Assembly (NCBI RefSeq): GCF_008923725.1
Contig: NZ_WBPF01000013.1
Coordinates: forward strand, 496,001 to 560,000
Origin: Bacillus sp. CH140a_4T
GTDB lineage: Bacteria; Bacillota; Bacilli; Bacillales; Bacillaceae_G
Reading direction: 5' to 3'
DNA length: 64,000 bases
The notes under the pieces were generated by a model. The model searched no databases, was not told the origin of the DNA, and saw only the letters and a list, made by a program, of their open reading frames with translations. Position 1 is the first letter of the stretch, and the number at the start of each line of letters is the position of its first letter. Below are positions 53,127 to 63,095 of this stretch, piece by piece. A program made the position numbers and the translations under genes.

Positions 53127-54077
53127 TTATGTCACCCTCCTAAAGCGGTGCATAATAAACTGCGAAATGATGTTCATTATAAAAGTAAACAAGAATAACG
53201 TTGCGCCTACAGCGTACATGCTGTAATACGTAATTGTTCCATGCGGAGCATCACCTAAACTCACTTGCACAATATAAGCTGTTAGCGTTTGAATAGAGTG
53301 TGTCGGATCGAGCGATACGTTCGGCGTGGATCCCGCTGCAATTACAACGATCATCGTTTCACCAATTGCCCTGGAAGCAGCTAATATAATCGCTGCCATA
53401 ATCCCTGTAAAAGCCGAAGGGAACACGACTTGTTTTACCATCTCAAACCGAGTCGCTCCAAGTGCTAACGAAGCTTCTTTCGTCCCTTTCGCTACAGCTC
53501 TCATTGCATCTTCAGACAGAGATGCAATTGTCGGGATCATCATAAAGCCAATAACAATACCCGGACTAATCGCATTAAAAAACTGTAAATCTGGTATAAT
53601 CCGTTGTAAAAGCGGTGTGACAACTGTTAATGCAAAGAAACCATATACAATTGTCGGAATACCTGCTAATAGTTCTAACATCGGCTTTAATACTTTCCTT
53701 GCACCGCCCGAAGCATATTCGCTTAAAAATACGGCACACGCTAAACCGATTGGAATTGCTACGAGCATAGCGATTGCTGTTACAAGTACCGTTCCACATA
53801 TAAGTGGTAATATACCGAATTTAGGATCTTCAAAAAAAGGTAACCATTCTTTCTCTGTCAAAAAGGAGAGCAATGGTATTTTTTGAAAAAACATCATTGT
53901 TTCATTTGCCAGCGTAAAAATAATTCCAAGTGTCGTCACAATAGACACGCTAGCAATTATTTTTAGTAATAATGGAACGATTCGATTGATTCGCTGCGTT
54001 TTTTTTCTTTGTTTTGTATTTCTTTCAATCAAATGTTGTACAGAAAATGTAATTTGACTTTTGTCATTATGAGCCAA
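53127..54077 (-). CDS. pstC: Phosphate ABC transporter permease PstC
   Basis: 316-aa permease with six helices plus a cytosolic N-terminal extension. EAA loop EASLALGATRFEMVKQVVFPSAFTGI. The start codon is TTG (54077) with AAGGGG upstream. One base separates its stop from the pstA start. Confidence 0.93.
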   Translation of the reverse strand: MAHNDKSQITFSVQHLIERNTKQRKKTQRINRIVPLLLKIIASVSIVTTLGIIFTLANETMMFFQKIPLLSFLTEKEWLPFFEDPKFGILPLICGTVLVTAIAMLVAIPIGLACAVFLSEYASGGARKVLKPMLELLAGIPTIVYGFFALTVVTPLLQRIIPDLQFFNAISPGIVIGFMMIPTIASLSEDAMRAVAKGTKEASLALGATRFEMVKQVVFPSAFTGIMAAIILAASRAIGETMIVVIAAGSTPNVSLDPTHSIQTLTAYIVQVSLGDAPHGTITYYSMYAVGATLFLFTFIMNIISQFIMHRFRRVT

Positions 54078-54104
54078 AGATGAAAACCCCTTTCCACCCT
54101 GACA

Positions 54105-55022
54105 TTACCTTTTTATTCCTGTTAACATCCGCAGCTGTTCATTGTATTTTTCTTTTGGTAATTTTACATATCCTACCTCTTCAGCAAGATTACCAACATG
54201 CTGAATCATAAACTCAACATAATTTGCTACATTCATTTTATTTCGGATAGATTTATCATTTACATAAGCAAATAGCGACCTAGATAATGGCTTATATTTA
54301 CCTGATTGAATCGTATCTTTCGTCGGAAGTACACCATCCACTTTTATTGCTCTCACCTTATCTCGATTGGCCATATAATAAGCATATCCTACAAAAGCAA
54401 TGGCATTTTTATCATTCATTACCCCTTGCATAATAACTTGATCATCTTCAGACAAAGAGACTTTTTTTACAATGCGATTTTTTTGTAAGATGACATTTTG
54501 AAAATAATCATACGTACCAGAGTCTACACCTGGCGCATAAAACTTCACCTGTTCACGTGGCCATGAAGAATGAATTTGTGACCATCGCTTTTCGTTTCCA
54601 TCTTCACTCCATAATAGACGTAACTCGTCTACTGTCATATTGTCTATCCAAGTATTTTGGCGATTCACAACGATCGTAAGACCATCGTAAGCAACTTCAA
54701 ATGGTGTAAACTGAATGGAGTTTCTCTTCATTTCATTTTCTTCCACTTGTTTCATTACTCTCGAAGCATTATTTATATCCACTTCCCCTTTACTGAAACG
54801 ATTAAATCCTCCTCCTGTTCCAGAAACACTGATGGAGATTTTCACGTTCGGATGCACCTTTGTATATTCCTCCGCTACCGCTTCTATAATAGGAAAAACC
54901 GTTGAGGATCCATCAACTCTCACTTCTCCCATTTCATTCACAGCAAATGCAGTAGACGTGCCAACATAAAGGATACATGTCGACAGTATGAAAACTTTAA
55001 TCGATGCACTTATCCATTTCAC
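54105..55022 (-). CDS. pstS: Phosphate-binding protein PstS-like
   Basis: 305-aa periplasmic-binding-type protein. The phosphate loops VDGSSTVFPI, SGTGGGFNRFSKGEVDINNASR and the Ser/Gly/Thr turn in APGVDSGTYDYF are present. The GTG start follows GGAGGAAG. The signal peptide ends AFA/VNE, a type I site; there is no clear lipobox, which is unusual for a Gram-positive PstS. First gene of the Pho-box operon. Confidence 0.92.
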   Translation of the reverse strand: MKWISASIKVFILSTCILYVGTSTAFAVNEMGEVRVDGSSTVFPIIEAVAEEYTKVHPNVKISISVSGTGGGFNRFSKGEVDINNASRVMKQVEENEMKRNSIQFTPFEVAYDGLTIVVNRQNTWIDNMTVDELRLLWSEDGNEKRWSQIHSSWPREQVKFYAPGVDSGTYDYFQNVILQKNRIVKKVSLSEDDQVIMQGVMNDKNAIAFVGYAYYMANRDKVRAIKVDGVLPTKDTIQSGKYKPLSRSLFAYVNDKSIRNKMNVANYVEFMIQHVGNLAEEVGYVKLPKEKYNEQLRMLTGIKR

Positions 55023-55085
55023 GTGTTCTTCCTCCTAGAAGTAACCGGAAATAACAGGATTACAGATATAAGAATACTGCCAAAC

Positions 55086-55135
55086 TATTAATTCGGTTTT
55101 AATTGTTTGTAAAAGTTTTGTAAAGTTCCACAAGA
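55086..55135 (-). promoter_or_regulatory. PhoP-binding box of the pst operon
   Basis: On the minus strand, hexamers TCTTGT, TTTACA, TTTACA, TTAAAA and TTAATA recur at an exact 11-bp period (starts at 55135, 55124, 55113, 55102, 55091). This is the TTAACA-type tandem repeat bound by PhoP. It lies 65-115 bp before pstS. Confidence 0.88.
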
Positions 55136-55303
55136 ATCAACATAAGATGAAATTTCAATCCGTAGCTACCGTTCATCTTCACTGATGATCAGTCCATAAA
55201 ATCGTTATCCTACATGGAGAATGCATACGTATCATTTATGAGGCCCCTTAATTTTCCGATATAATATGCTTGTCCACCTTATTAAAACGTATGCATGAAT
55301 TAT

Positions 55304-55344
55304 AAAAAAAAGCACACTATCTTTTCAGATAGTGTGCTTTTTTT
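55304..55344 (-). terminator. Terminator of the penicillin-binding protein gene
   Basis: 15-bp stem (55307-55321 region with 55327-55341) and minus-strand T-run. Confidence 0.9.
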
Positions 55345-55353
55345 ACAACTTTT

Positions 55354-57477
55354 TTATTCATCATTTTGCTCTTTATTTTTCTTATCTATTTCATCTTGTG
55401 TAGCTTCACCATTTTCTACTTTTTTCAAATCAAAGTACGCATCCATAATGTCACGGCTAATATAACCGTTAATACCTGATTTATCATCTACCCAAGGCAC
55501 AACAACAGAAAATGCTACTTCAGGGTCTTCAAGTGGCGCATAACCTACTAATGTTAAGTTATATGTCTCTTTGCGCTCACCTTTTGCATTTCTACCAATC
55601 TCTTTATCTCCGCCATACACAGTTTGAGCTGTACCTGTTTTACCAGCAGCTTTATATGGTGCACCTGCAAAGTATTTCGTAGCTGTACCACCAGAATCGT
55701 TAAATACTTGTCTAAATCCTTCCTGAACACGTTTAATTTGTGATTCAGGCATATCTACACGGTTTAGTACTTTCGGTTCCATTGAATGAACAACTTTTCC
55801 AACTTCATCTTGTTTCGCTGCCGGTTGACGAATTTCTTTTACAACTTGCGGCTGCATACGGTAACCACCATTTGCAATTGTTGAAACATATTGTGCTAAT
55901 TGAAGTGGTGTATACGTATCATACTGTCCAATTGATAAATCTAATAGGAAACCTGGCATTTTATCTGTTCTACCTCTTTGTCCAGCCGTTTCATTCGGTA
56001 AATCAATTCCAGTTTTTACACCAAGTCCAAACTGACCGAAATAGTAACGCATCGTATCGTATGATTTTTGTTGTATATCTAACGTACCGCCTCGTACATA
56101 AGGAACACCAGCGATATTCATCGCTGTTTTAAACATATATACGTTAGAAGACATTTTTAACGCTGTAAGATCATTAATATAGCCCATTGTCTTCCAAGAC
56201 GATTTTTTTAGCGGTCCTTTTAATACAATTGGTTCATCGAGTTGAACGGAACCTGGCTGAATCGCGCCTGTTTGATATCCAGTAAGTATCGTCGCACCTT
56301 TTACAGTCGATCCCATCGGATAAGAACTTGTCATCGTTCCTAATGCGAAATCTTGTACTTTCGTTTCGCCATTTTCATCCACTAATTGTTTTCCTGCCAT
56401 AGATAAAACTTCACCATTTTTCGGATTCATCATTACAACGAATGCACGATCTAAAAGTGGTTGTGTACCTTTATATTTCAATAAACTTTTCGTGATAATT
56501 TCTTCTACACGCTTTTGTAATTCCATATCAATTGTTAAATTCAGATCATTACCACTTTGTCCTTTTGATACATTAATCGTTTCTAAAATATTACCGTTTT
56601 TATCTGTAATATTTTTCACTTCTGCTTTCGTACCGTGCAAACTATCTTCATATTGCTGTTCAAGATAACTTTTTCCTACTCGTTCATTTCGATTATAGTC
56701 ACGAACAAGATAGTAATCTAGTCTTTCTCTAGGCAAACCTTCATCAGACGTTGACACCCCGCCAAGTACACTTCGGAATAAATCATCATAAACATATTTT
56801 CGATCCCAATCAACAGTCGTATCTACACCCGGTAATGCTGCTAGATTTTCACTAATAATCGCATATTCTTCTTCTGTAGCATCTTTTTTTATAACTTGTG
56901 GTGTCATTGCATATCCGCCGTCCATTTTGCTTTTAATCGCTAATATTTCTAAATCTTTTGCGGATAATTGATTCACTTCTTCTTCTGTCACACGACTTCG
57001 TTGACGCTCATCTAATTCTTTATCGTCAATTTTTTTATCTTTAAACTCTTGACGATCTTTATTCGTAATTTTGTCTTTAGCTTCCTCTTTATGCATAGCA
57101 AGCCAATAATCTTTTTTATCGCGATCTGTTAATTTATCTGTCGGTACTTCAATCAAATCTGCTAGCTTTTTCGCTGTTTCTAAGCGAGCCTCTGCAGTTG
57201 ATCCTTTCATTTTTGTAAATGTAATCGTACGTACAGCTGCATTATCTACTACAGCTCGCCCATAACGGTCAAATATTTTCCCACGTGGTACAGGATTACT
57301 TATCGTCGAGTTCTCTTTCCTCTCCACTTCATTCTTGTATTCCTCACCGCGAACAATTTGTACATATCCAAGCCTTACAATAACCGCGGAGAACATTAAA
57401 AACACGCAGAAAAACAGCACGTTTAACCGAAAAGGAACGTGAGTCTTTTTCTTTTGTTGTTTCTGCTTCTTGCTCAT
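55354..57477 (-). CDS. pbpA: Class B penicillin-binding protein (PBP2A type)
   Basis: 707-aa transpeptidase with a membrane anchor (about 17-38), a dimerisation domain beginning PVPRGKIFDRYGRAVVDN, and a transpeptidase domain. Active motifs: STVK (SYPMGSTVKGA), SSN (MSSNVYM) and KTGT (AGKTGTAQT). The linker near residues 105-165 is highly charged (many Asp/Lys). Start at 57477 after AGAGGGGG. B. subtilis PBP2A helps cell elongation; gene order with pst and sodA agrees. Confidence 0.93.
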   Translation of the reverse strand: MSKKQKQQKKKTHVPFRLNVLFFCVFLMFSAVIVRLGYVQIVRGEEYKNEVERKENSTISNPVPRGKIFDRYGRAVVDNAAVRTITFTKMKGSTAEARLETAKKLADLIEVPTDKLTDRDKKDYWLAMHKEEAKDKITNKDRQEFKDKKIDDKELDERQRSRVTEEEVNQLSAKDLEILAIKSKMDGGYAMTPQVIKKDATEEEYAIISENLAALPGVDTTVDWDRKYVYDDLFRSVLGGVSTSDEGLPRERLDYYLVRDYNRNERVGKSYLEQQYEDSLHGTKAEVKNITDKNGNILETINVSKGQSGNDLNLTIDMELQKRVEEIITKSLLKYKGTQPLLDRAFVVMMNPKNGEVLSMAGKQLVDENGETKVQDFALGTMTSSYPMGSTVKGATILTGYQTGAIQPGSVQLDEPIVLKGPLKKSSWKTMGYINDLTALKMSSNVYMFKTAMNIAGVPYVRGGTLDIQQKSYDTMRYYFGQFGLGVKTGIDLPNETAGQRGRTDKMPGFLLDLSIGQYDTYTPLQLAQYVSTIANGGYRMQPQVVKEIRQPAAKQDEVGKVVHSMEPKVLNRVDMPESQIKRVQEGFRQVFNDSGGTATKYFAGAPYKAAGKTGTAQTVYGGDKEIGRNAKGERKETYNLTLVGYAPLEDPEVAFSVVVPWVDDKSGINGYISRDIMDAYFDLKKVENGEATQDEIDKKNKEQNDE

Positions 57478-57586
57478 ACAAACCCCCTCTACCAACAGCT
57501 ATGTAATGTGAAAGGGACACCTTCATACAGGTGTCCTCACTGCTGTCTTACATCTTTTTCTATTCTAGCATAAAACAACCGAGAAG

Positions 57587-58864
57587 TTAACCTTCTGGTT
57601 CTGTTTGATTCTGCGCAGTTCCTTGCGCTACAACACTTGTTTTACTCGCATTTCCCTCATCATATTTGACATTTTTAACTGCAAAATAAATAAGAAAATG
57701 TCCTGCACCTAAAATACATAATAAGTAAGGCAAACTTTTTTCAGGAGGAAAGAATAGTACAGCACATAAAAAACTTAGAATCGAGCAAATTCTTCCTGCA
57801 TTTAACCATAATTCCCGGACAACTACATACTCTACACGCCACTCTCTCGCACTTTTCGCTCTACCAATTACATCATATGTCATGGACCCGTACGGAACGA
57901 GCAAAATAGGGTATGCAATCGCGATGCACGCTGCATAAATAAGTAATTTTGCGTATGTAACGTTGAATATAACTAAAAATACGACAGCATATAAAATAAT
58001 GCCTCCAAGCAATATTGCTTTTTTCCGCCACTCTTTCTTTAACATACGAGTGACTAGGTAGTAACACACAAATGATACTGCCGAATTTACTAAGCTATAT
58101 TTTCCTAATGCAAGCTCGCTATCCGTTGCTAAATACACGTACACGGAAATCACAAAAATAAACGTTCCCTCTCTTAACCCTTGAAAAAAATGAGCACGTG
58201 TAATTCTTCCCCAATTTTTATCAATTTTCCGCTCTTTCAATACTTGTACAATTTCATACCGACCTTCACATTCTCTCTTAGATACAAAAAAGCTTAAAAT
58301 AACAGCAATTGCAAATAACAGTAACGAAAGAAAGAATATGACCGTATAGCCACTCCATTTTTCCATACGTGAAATTGTGTATCCAGCTGCTATCGGTCCA
58401 ATCATGCCAGAGAAGGATGTAAGAAGTCCAAGAAACCCATTAAAGAAATCTCTTGTTTCTGGTTCTGTAATCTCAAATGTTAATAAGTTAAACGCGAGCC
58501 AGTAAAAACCATATCCAACTCCTAAAAGAGCCCCCATTAATAAAATATAGTGAGAAGCGCTTTTTCCCGCTACTAAAACAACGATAAAAAAAATAGCTAA
58601 CGTCCCTACGCCTATTCGCAACAAGATTGAGCGATCAATACGCTTCGCTAATTTCCCACCTATAAGAAATGTGAGAGGCTGTAATACAACGCTGGCCAAA
58701 TTATATAAGCCAAGATTCACATAATTTTGTGTTTGTTTCCATAAATAAATGTTAACAAACGTATTCGATAAAGAAATTGCGAGCGTGTATAAACCTCCAA
58801 TAAGGAGCAATAACACTAAATCCCGATTCACTTCAACGTCACCAATTATATGTTTCCACTTCAT
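57587..58864 (-). CDS. Major facilitator superfamily protein, YqgE-like
   Basis: 425-aa protein with about twelve hydrophobic helices. GGKLAKRIDRSILLRIG is the loop 2-3 motif of MFS proteins. Start at 58864 with GGAGAGG. It lies between sodA and pbpA like B. subtilis yqgE. Substrate unknown. Confidence 0.85.
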   Translation of the reverse strand: MKWKHIIGDVEVNRDLVLLLLIGGLYTLAISLSNTFVNIYLWKQTQNYVNLGLYNLASVVLQPLTFLIGGKLAKRIDRSILLRIGVGTLAIFFIVVLVAGKSASHYILLMGALLGVGYGFYWLAFNLLTFEITEPETRDFFNGFLGLLTSFSGMIGPIAAGYTISRMEKWSGYTVIFFLSLLLFAIAVILSFFVSKRECEGRYEIVQVLKERKIDKNWGRITRAHFFQGLREGTFIFVISVYVYLATDSELALGKYSLVNSAVSFVCYYLVTRMLKKEWRKKAILLGGIILYAVVFLVIFNVTYAKLLIYAACIAIAYPILLVPYGSMTYDVIGRAKSAREWRVEYVVVRELWLNAGRICSILSFLCAVLFFPPEKSLPYLLCILGAGHFLIYFAVKNVKYDEGNASKTSVVAQGTAQNQTEPEG

Positions 58865-58934
58865 ACACACCTCTCCTTTACTTCATGTTCTAGTCTTCCA
58901 AAGACAGGCTCAATTATGTAAAAGGAAAGCACAG

Positions 58935-58966
58935 AAAAAAGCTAGGAGCATGCTCCTAGCTTTTTT
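58935..58966 (-). terminator. Terminator of sodA
   Basis: Perfect 32-bp palindrome centred on GGAGCATGCTCC, with T-run. Confidence 0.92.
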
Positions 58967-58981
58967 CTATCGTTATTACAA

Positions 58982-59593
58982 TTATTTTGCTTCTTGGTAA
59001 CGTTTTTCAGCAGCGTTCCAATCTACAACATTCCAGAATGCACCGATGTAATCTGGACGACGGTTTTGGTAATTTAAGTAGTAAGCATGCTCCCAAACAT
59101 CTAAACCTACAACTGGAGTTTTACCTTCAGTTAGAGGAGAATCTTGGTTTGGCGTGCTTGTTACTTCTAACTCACCATTATTTACTACTAACCAAGCCCA
59201 ACCAGAACCGAAACGAGTTGCGCCAGCTTTTGCGAATTCTTCTTTGAATGCATCGAAGCTTCCAAATTTCGCTTCAATTGCAGTTGCAAGTTCGCCTACT
59301 GGTTGTCCGCCACCGTTTGGAGATAAGATTGTCCAGAAGAATGTATGGTTAGCATGTCCGCCACCATTGTTACGTACTGCTGTACGGATTGCTTCTGGTA
59401 CTTCGTTTAAGTTTGCAACTAATTCTTCTACGCTTTTGTCAGCTAATTCTGCATGACCTTCTAAAGCAGCGTTTAAGTTTGTAATGTACGTGTTATGATG
59501 TTTTGTATGATGGATGTTCATTGTTTCTTTGTCAAAGTGAGGCTCTAAAGCATCATACGCATAAGGTAAATTTGGTAATTCGTGTTTTGCCAT
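58982..59593 (-). CDS. sodA: Manganese superoxide dismutase
   Basis: 203-aa SOD converting superoxide to peroxide. Metal ligands His27 (HHTKHHNTY region), His82 (NHTFFW), Asp and His in [18 protein letters not shown] are present. The GGGQPVGEL and active-site Gln/Gly pattern suit the Mn type. GGGAGGA before the ATG; own terminator. Confidence 0.96.
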   Translation of the reverse strand: MAKHELPNLPYAYDALEPHFDKETMNIHHTKHHNTYITNLNAALEGHAELADKSVEELVANLNEVPEAIRTAVRNNGGGHANHTFFWTILSPNGGGQPVGELATAIEAKFGSFDAFKEEFAKAGATRFGSGWAWLVVNNGELEVTSTPNQDSPLTEGKTPVVGLDVWEHAYYLNYQNRRPDYIGAFWNVVDWNAAEKRYQEAK

Positions 59594-59755
59594 TGTTATA
59601 TTCCTCCCAGTTTATGTATTGCCACTTAAGTGACATACAACTTCATTCTACCCTAATTGCCATAGGGTGCAAACAAATAAATCACATTGTCTTGCTATCA
59701 TTAAAGTAGCAAAATTCCCACTTCTTTTCAATTAAAATGCTCATATATTCCGTAA

Positions 59756-59783
59756 AAAAAGCTCCCTTCTACAAGGAAGCTTC
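59756..59783 (-). terminator. Terminator after the tRNA gene
   Basis: AGCTTCCTT/AAGGGAGCT stem with one wobble, GTAG loop and T-run on the minus strand. Confidence 0.75.
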
Positions 59784-59814
59784 TTGATGACATAATAAAC
59801 ATGTGAAATGGATA

Positions 59815-59888
59815 TGGACCCTGTAGGACTCGAACCTACGACCGGACGGTTATGAGCCGTCTGCTCTAACCAGCTGAGCTAAGGGTCC
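59815..59888 (-). tRNA. tRNA with CAU anticodon, probably tRNA-Ile2
   Basis: 74 nt folding into a full cloverleaf: acceptor GGACCCT/AGGGTCC, D-arm AGCTCAGCTGGTTAGAGC, anticodon arm GACGG-CTCATAA-CCGTC, T-arm with GGTTCGAGTCC, discriminator A. The CAU anticodon in an Ile-type body (not the GGCGG body of elongator tRNA-Met) suggests the lysidine-modified tRNA-Ile that reads AUA. CCA is not encoded. Confidence 0.9.
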
Positions 59889-60130
59889 ACAATTATGTAT
59901 GTAACCATATATTAAATAAAGGAATTCCTATCGGATATATCCTTTAAGAAATGTAAGATAAATTTACCATATAAAAAAGAAAAGTGTCAATTGTATTTTT
60001 CTCATTCAAAAGAAGAAAATTAATAAAAAGAAATTTAGTTATCTCCACTATATGTAAATATAATATATCTTGAGATTCCCTAGATTCCTACGTTACAATG
60101 ATTTTATACATACATAAAGGAAGTGAATCT

Positions 60131-60895
60131 ATGTCCATATTTACCCAATTAGCCAAAAGCGTATATTCGCCTAAAGATATGGCGCTATTCCGTTTTCAAA
60201 AAATCGGAAAAACCATTTTGTATATTATGCTACTTTGTCTAATCACTACTATTCCAAGAACATTCTTTTACGGTAGCTTTATTCAAGATAGTGTTACCAT
60301 GGTAAATCAAGCAATTGAAAAAGATTTACCTGATTTTAAAATTGAAAATGGTGAACTTAAAGCTGATATTGAACAACCTATTCAAAAGGAAGAGGGAGAT
60401 GCTCTTTTCGTATTTGATCCAAATACAACAGATATAGAAAAATATCAGAACAAAACTGGTTTATTTATTTTAAAGGATAAAGTAGTTTCTATAGGAAATG
60501 GTCAAACACAAACATACTCCTACAATGATTTATTAGGGACATCTCTTGAGAAGAAAGATTTGCAAGATTTCATTTCTGTATTCGATAGTATTTATCCAAT
60601 TTTATTAGCCGTTATCGGCGTATTAGTGTACCTATTCCAATTATTTATTACTTTCTTAGGAATTACTTTACTTGCGTTTATAGGTTCTGCTATGAGTGGT
60701 CAACGTAAATTATCTTATAAGCAAGTATGGACGCTAACTGCATACAGCTACACAATTCCAACAATCTTCTTTATGATCATGGATTTATTCAAAATTGTTG
60801 TACCTGGTTCAACATTCATTTATATCGCAGTTGTTTTAATTGTTCTATACTTAACAATCAAAGAAGTTCCAAAACCGAACGAAAAAAATGCCTAA
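60131..60895 (+). CDS. DUF1189 membrane protein, YqgB-like
   Basis: 254-aa protein with an N-terminal helix (about 28-48), a soluble loop of about 90 residues, and three C-terminal helices. MSIFTQLAKSVYSPKDMALFRFQKIGKTILYI is the typical DUF1189 start. Start at 60131 with AAAGGAAGTG. Function unknown. Confidence 0.8.
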   Translation: MSIFTQLAKSVYSPKDMALFRFQKIGKTILYIMLLCLITTIPRTFFYGSFIQDSVTMVNQAIEKDLPDFKIENGELKADIEQPIQKEEGDALFVFDPNTTDIEKYQNKTGLFILKDKVVSIGNGQTQTYSYNDLLGTSLEKKDLQDFISVFDSIYPILLAVIGVLVYLFQLFITFLGITLLAFIGSAMSGQRKLSYKQVWTLTAYSYTIPTIFFMIMDLFKIVVPGSTFIYIAVVLIVLYLTIKEVPKPNEKNA

Positions 60896-60911
60896 ATAGG
60901 CATTTTTTTTT
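60882..60911 (+). terminator. Terminator of the DUF1189 gene
   Basis: AAAAATGCCT/AGGCATTTTT stem overlapping the stop codon, with a ten-T run. Confidence 0.88.
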
Positions 60912-60948
60912 TGGACAAGCATATATTCCTAGCAAAGGAGTGAAGAAT

Positions 60949-61314
60949 ATGAAAAGATTAGGTGTATTCTTATTCGTGCTTGTTCTTGGTTATATATTTT
61001 ATTACGATATAAAAATCGGCACTTTACCGATGTTAAGTTCATATAAAAAAACAACCGCTGCCCAAACGATAAAGCAAGAAAATACAGATACAAAACAAAA
61101 TAAAGAGAACAAAGCAGAAAAAGAAACAGATGTCACTTATAAAACAATTGAAGTCAAAACAGGTGAGACAGTTCTTTCTATTACCGAACAAATTAATAAG
61201 AAAAAAATCCCTTCCATCGAAAAGGTAATTGATGACTTTAAACAACTAAACAAAAGTACATCTGCTACAAAAATACAAATTGGAAAGTCTTATAAATTCC
61301 CGTTATATCAATAA
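60949..61314 (+). CDS. Membrane-anchored protein with LysM-like domain, YqfZ-like
   Basis: 121-aa protein with an N-terminal membrane helix (3-20), a Lys/Gln/Thr linker and a C-terminal segment (KTGETVLSITEQINKKKIPSIEKVIDDFKQLN...IQIGKSYKFPLY) that resembles a LysM domain. The position before ispG is that of B. subtilis yqfZ. Start at 60949 with AAAGGAG. It may bind peptidoglycan. Confidence 0.75.
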   Translation: MKRLGVFLFVLVLGYIFYYDIKIGTLPMLSSYKKTTAAQTIKQENTDTKQNKENKAEKETDVTYKTIEVKTGETVLSITEQINKKKIPSIEKVIDDFKQLNKSTSATKIQIGKSYKFPLYQ

Positions 61315-61329
61315 GCAATCACTTAATCC

Positions 61330-61359
61330 TTGTCAATTACATAAAGGCGCTGATACAAT
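61330..61359 (+). promoter_or_regulatory. Probable promoter of ispG
   Basis: TTGTCA (61330-61335) and TACAAT (61354-61359) with 18-bp spacing. A small hairpin AAACCGAG...CTTCGGTTT follows in the leader (about 61371-61389). Confidence 0.6.
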
Positions 61360-61469
61360 AGTAAAAGTGAAACCGAGCACTTCGGTTTCTATAGCCCTGT
61401 ATCACGTATACTTTCATTGATATGAGGGACTAAATAAGAAACTTCTTTTATAAGGAGAGCGATCTATTC

Positions 61470-62588
61470 GTGAATGAAATGACTCATCGTACAAAAACAC
61501 GTCCAGTTAAAGTCGGTAATTTAACAATTGGCGGTAATAATGAATTAATTATACAAAGTATGACAACAACAAAAACACATGATGTTGAAGCAACAGTTGC
61601 TGAAATTAAACGTTTAGAAGAAGCTGGCTGTCAAGTCGTCCGTGTTGCTGTTCCAGACGAACGCGCAGCAAATGCTATTGCTGATATTAAAAAACAAATC
61701 AACATTCCACTTGTTGCTGATATTCATTTTGATTATCGTCTTGCTTTAAAAGCAATTGAAGGTGGCATTGATAAAGTACGTATCAATCCTGGTAACATTG
61801 GTCGTCGCCATAAAGTAGAAGCTGTTGTAAATGCGGCAAAAGAACGCGGTATTCCAATTCGTATCGGTGTAAACGCAGGTTCATTAGAGCGTCACATTTT
61901 AGAAAAGTACGGATACCCAACTGCAGATGGTATGGTTGAGAGTGCCCTACATCACATTAAAATTTTAGAGGACTTAGATTTCCACGATATTATCGTATCT
62001 ATGAAAGCCTCTGATGTTAACTTAGCGATTGAAGCATACGAAAAAGCTGCTCGTGCTTTTGATTACCCATTACATTTAGGTATTACAGAATCTGGAACAT
62101 TATTTGCCGGAACTGTAAAAAGTGCCGCTGGTCTTGGAGCAATCTTAAATAAAGGCATCGGGAACACATTACGTATTTCATTAAGCGCTGACCCAGTTGA
62201 AGAAGTAAAAGTTGCGCGTGAACTATTAAAGTCATTCGGCCTTGCATCTAATGCAGCAACACTTATTTCTTGTCCAACTTGCGGTCGTATTGAAATTGAT
62301 TTAATTAGCATCGCTAACGAGGTAGAAGAATACATCTCTACACTAAAAGTACCAATTAAAGTTGCAGTACTTGGCTGCGCTGTAAACGGTCCTGGTGAAG
62401 CTCGTGAAGCTGATATCGGTATTGCCGGTGCACGTGGAGAAGGATTATTATTCCGTAAAGGGCAAGTTGTTCGTAAAGTACCAGAAGAAATAATGGTAGA
62501 AGAACTAAAAAAAGAAATCGATGTAATTGCTGCTGAAATGGCTGCTGAACGAGAAAAAGAAAAAGAAAAAGAAACACAAGAACAATAA
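61470..62588 (+). CDS. ispG: 4-hydroxy-3-methylbut-2-enyl diphosphate synthase IspG
   Basis: 372-aa Fe-S enzyme of the MEP isoprenoid pathway. N-terminal TIM barrel ([36 protein letters not shown]) and C-terminal Fe-S domain with ISCPTCGR and [11 protein letters not shown] cysteines. The GTG start aligns with B. subtilis IspG ([15 protein letters not shown]). The tail is a Glu/Lys repeat. Confidence 0.96.
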   Translation: MNEMTHRTKTRPVKVGNLTIGGNNELIIQSMTTTKTHDVEATVAEIKRLEEAGCQVVRVAVPDERAANAIADIKKQINIPLVADIHFDYRLALKAIEGGIDKVRINPGNIGRRHKVEAVVNAAKERGIPIRIGVNAGSLERHILEKYGYPTADGMVESALHHIKILEDLDFHDIIVSMKASDVNLAIEAYEKAARAFDYPLHLGITESGTLFAGTVKSAAGLGAILNKGIGNTLRISLSADPVEEVKVARELLKSFGLASNAATLISCPTCGRIEIDLISIANEVEEYISTLKVPIKVAVLGCAVNGPGEAREADIGIAGARGEGLLFRKGQVVRKVPEEIMVEELKKEIDVIAAEMAAEREKEKEKETQEQ

Positions 62589-62629
62589 AAAGAAGGTTGC
62601 CACAATATTTGTGGGCAACCTTCTTTTTT
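62587..62629 (+). terminator. Terminator of ispG
   Basis: AAAAGAAGGTTGCC/GGCAACCTTCTTTT stem and T-run at the ispG stop. Confidence 0.9.
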
Positions 62630-62631
62630 AC

Positions 62632-62667
62632 GTAAAAAAAGCTCGTCAGTTATGTAACCGACGAGCT
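62632..62667 (-). terminator. Terminator of zur
   Basis: AGCTCGTC-GTTA/TAAC-GACGAGCT stem with one mismatch and a minus-strand T-run next to the zur stop. Confidence 0.88.
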
Positions 62668-62668
62668 C

Positions 62669-63082
62669 TTATTTTGCACATTTTGGACAACGGCCATATA
62701 TTTCAAACTTATGACCAGTTACTTCATAACCGTTAAAATCTTTATTCATAAAATCCATTGGGCAGGAAGTAATCTCTTTCGTCCCCCCGCAATCTAAACA
62801 AATAAAATGATGATGATGTTCCATAATAGAACATGTAAAACGAAAATGTTTTTCACCATTTAATTCCGTTTGTTCTAAAACACCGATTTCAGCAAACACC
62901 GTTAAGTTACGATAAATCGTATCAAAGCTAAGGCCTGGATAATCATCCTTCATATGCTCTAAAACGTCTTTCGCCGTTAAATAACGATTGTGAGCTGCAA
63001 ATAACCTGAGCATTTCTTCCCTTTTCCCAGTATGTTTGTATCCTTTATCTTTCATTAGGCGTAAAGCTTCTGTTAGATTCAT
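62669..63082 (-). CDS. zur: Zinc uptake regulator Zur
   Basis: 137-aa Fur-family repressor. The winged helix [26 protein letters not shown] is followed by metal ligands [16 protein letters not shown] and two CxxC pairs (CLDC, CPKC) for the structural zinc. Start at 63082 aligns with B. subtilis Zur. It follows the zinc permease gene by 13 bp, so it is part of the znu operon, which it likely represses when zinc is plentiful. Confidence 0.93.
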   Translation of the reverse strand: MNLTEALRLMKDKGYKHTGKREEMLRLFAAHNRYLTAKDVLEHMKDDYPGLSFDTIYRNLTVFAEIGVLEQTELNGEKHFRFTCSIMEHHHHFICLDCGGTKEITSCPMDFMNKDFNGYEVTGHKFEIYGRCPKCAK

Positions 63083-63095
63083 ATCTATCCCTACT

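Noticed and set aside
53326-53886. 186-codon open frame on the plus strand opposite pstC
   Set aside because: It is exactly antisense to a strong permease gene, has no ribosome site, and its Ile/Ala/Pro composition mirrors the membrane-helix codons.
62063-62605. 180-codon open frame antisense to ispG
   Set aside because: Ser/Phe-rich mirror of the ispG Glu/Lys tail and core; no ribosome site or family match.
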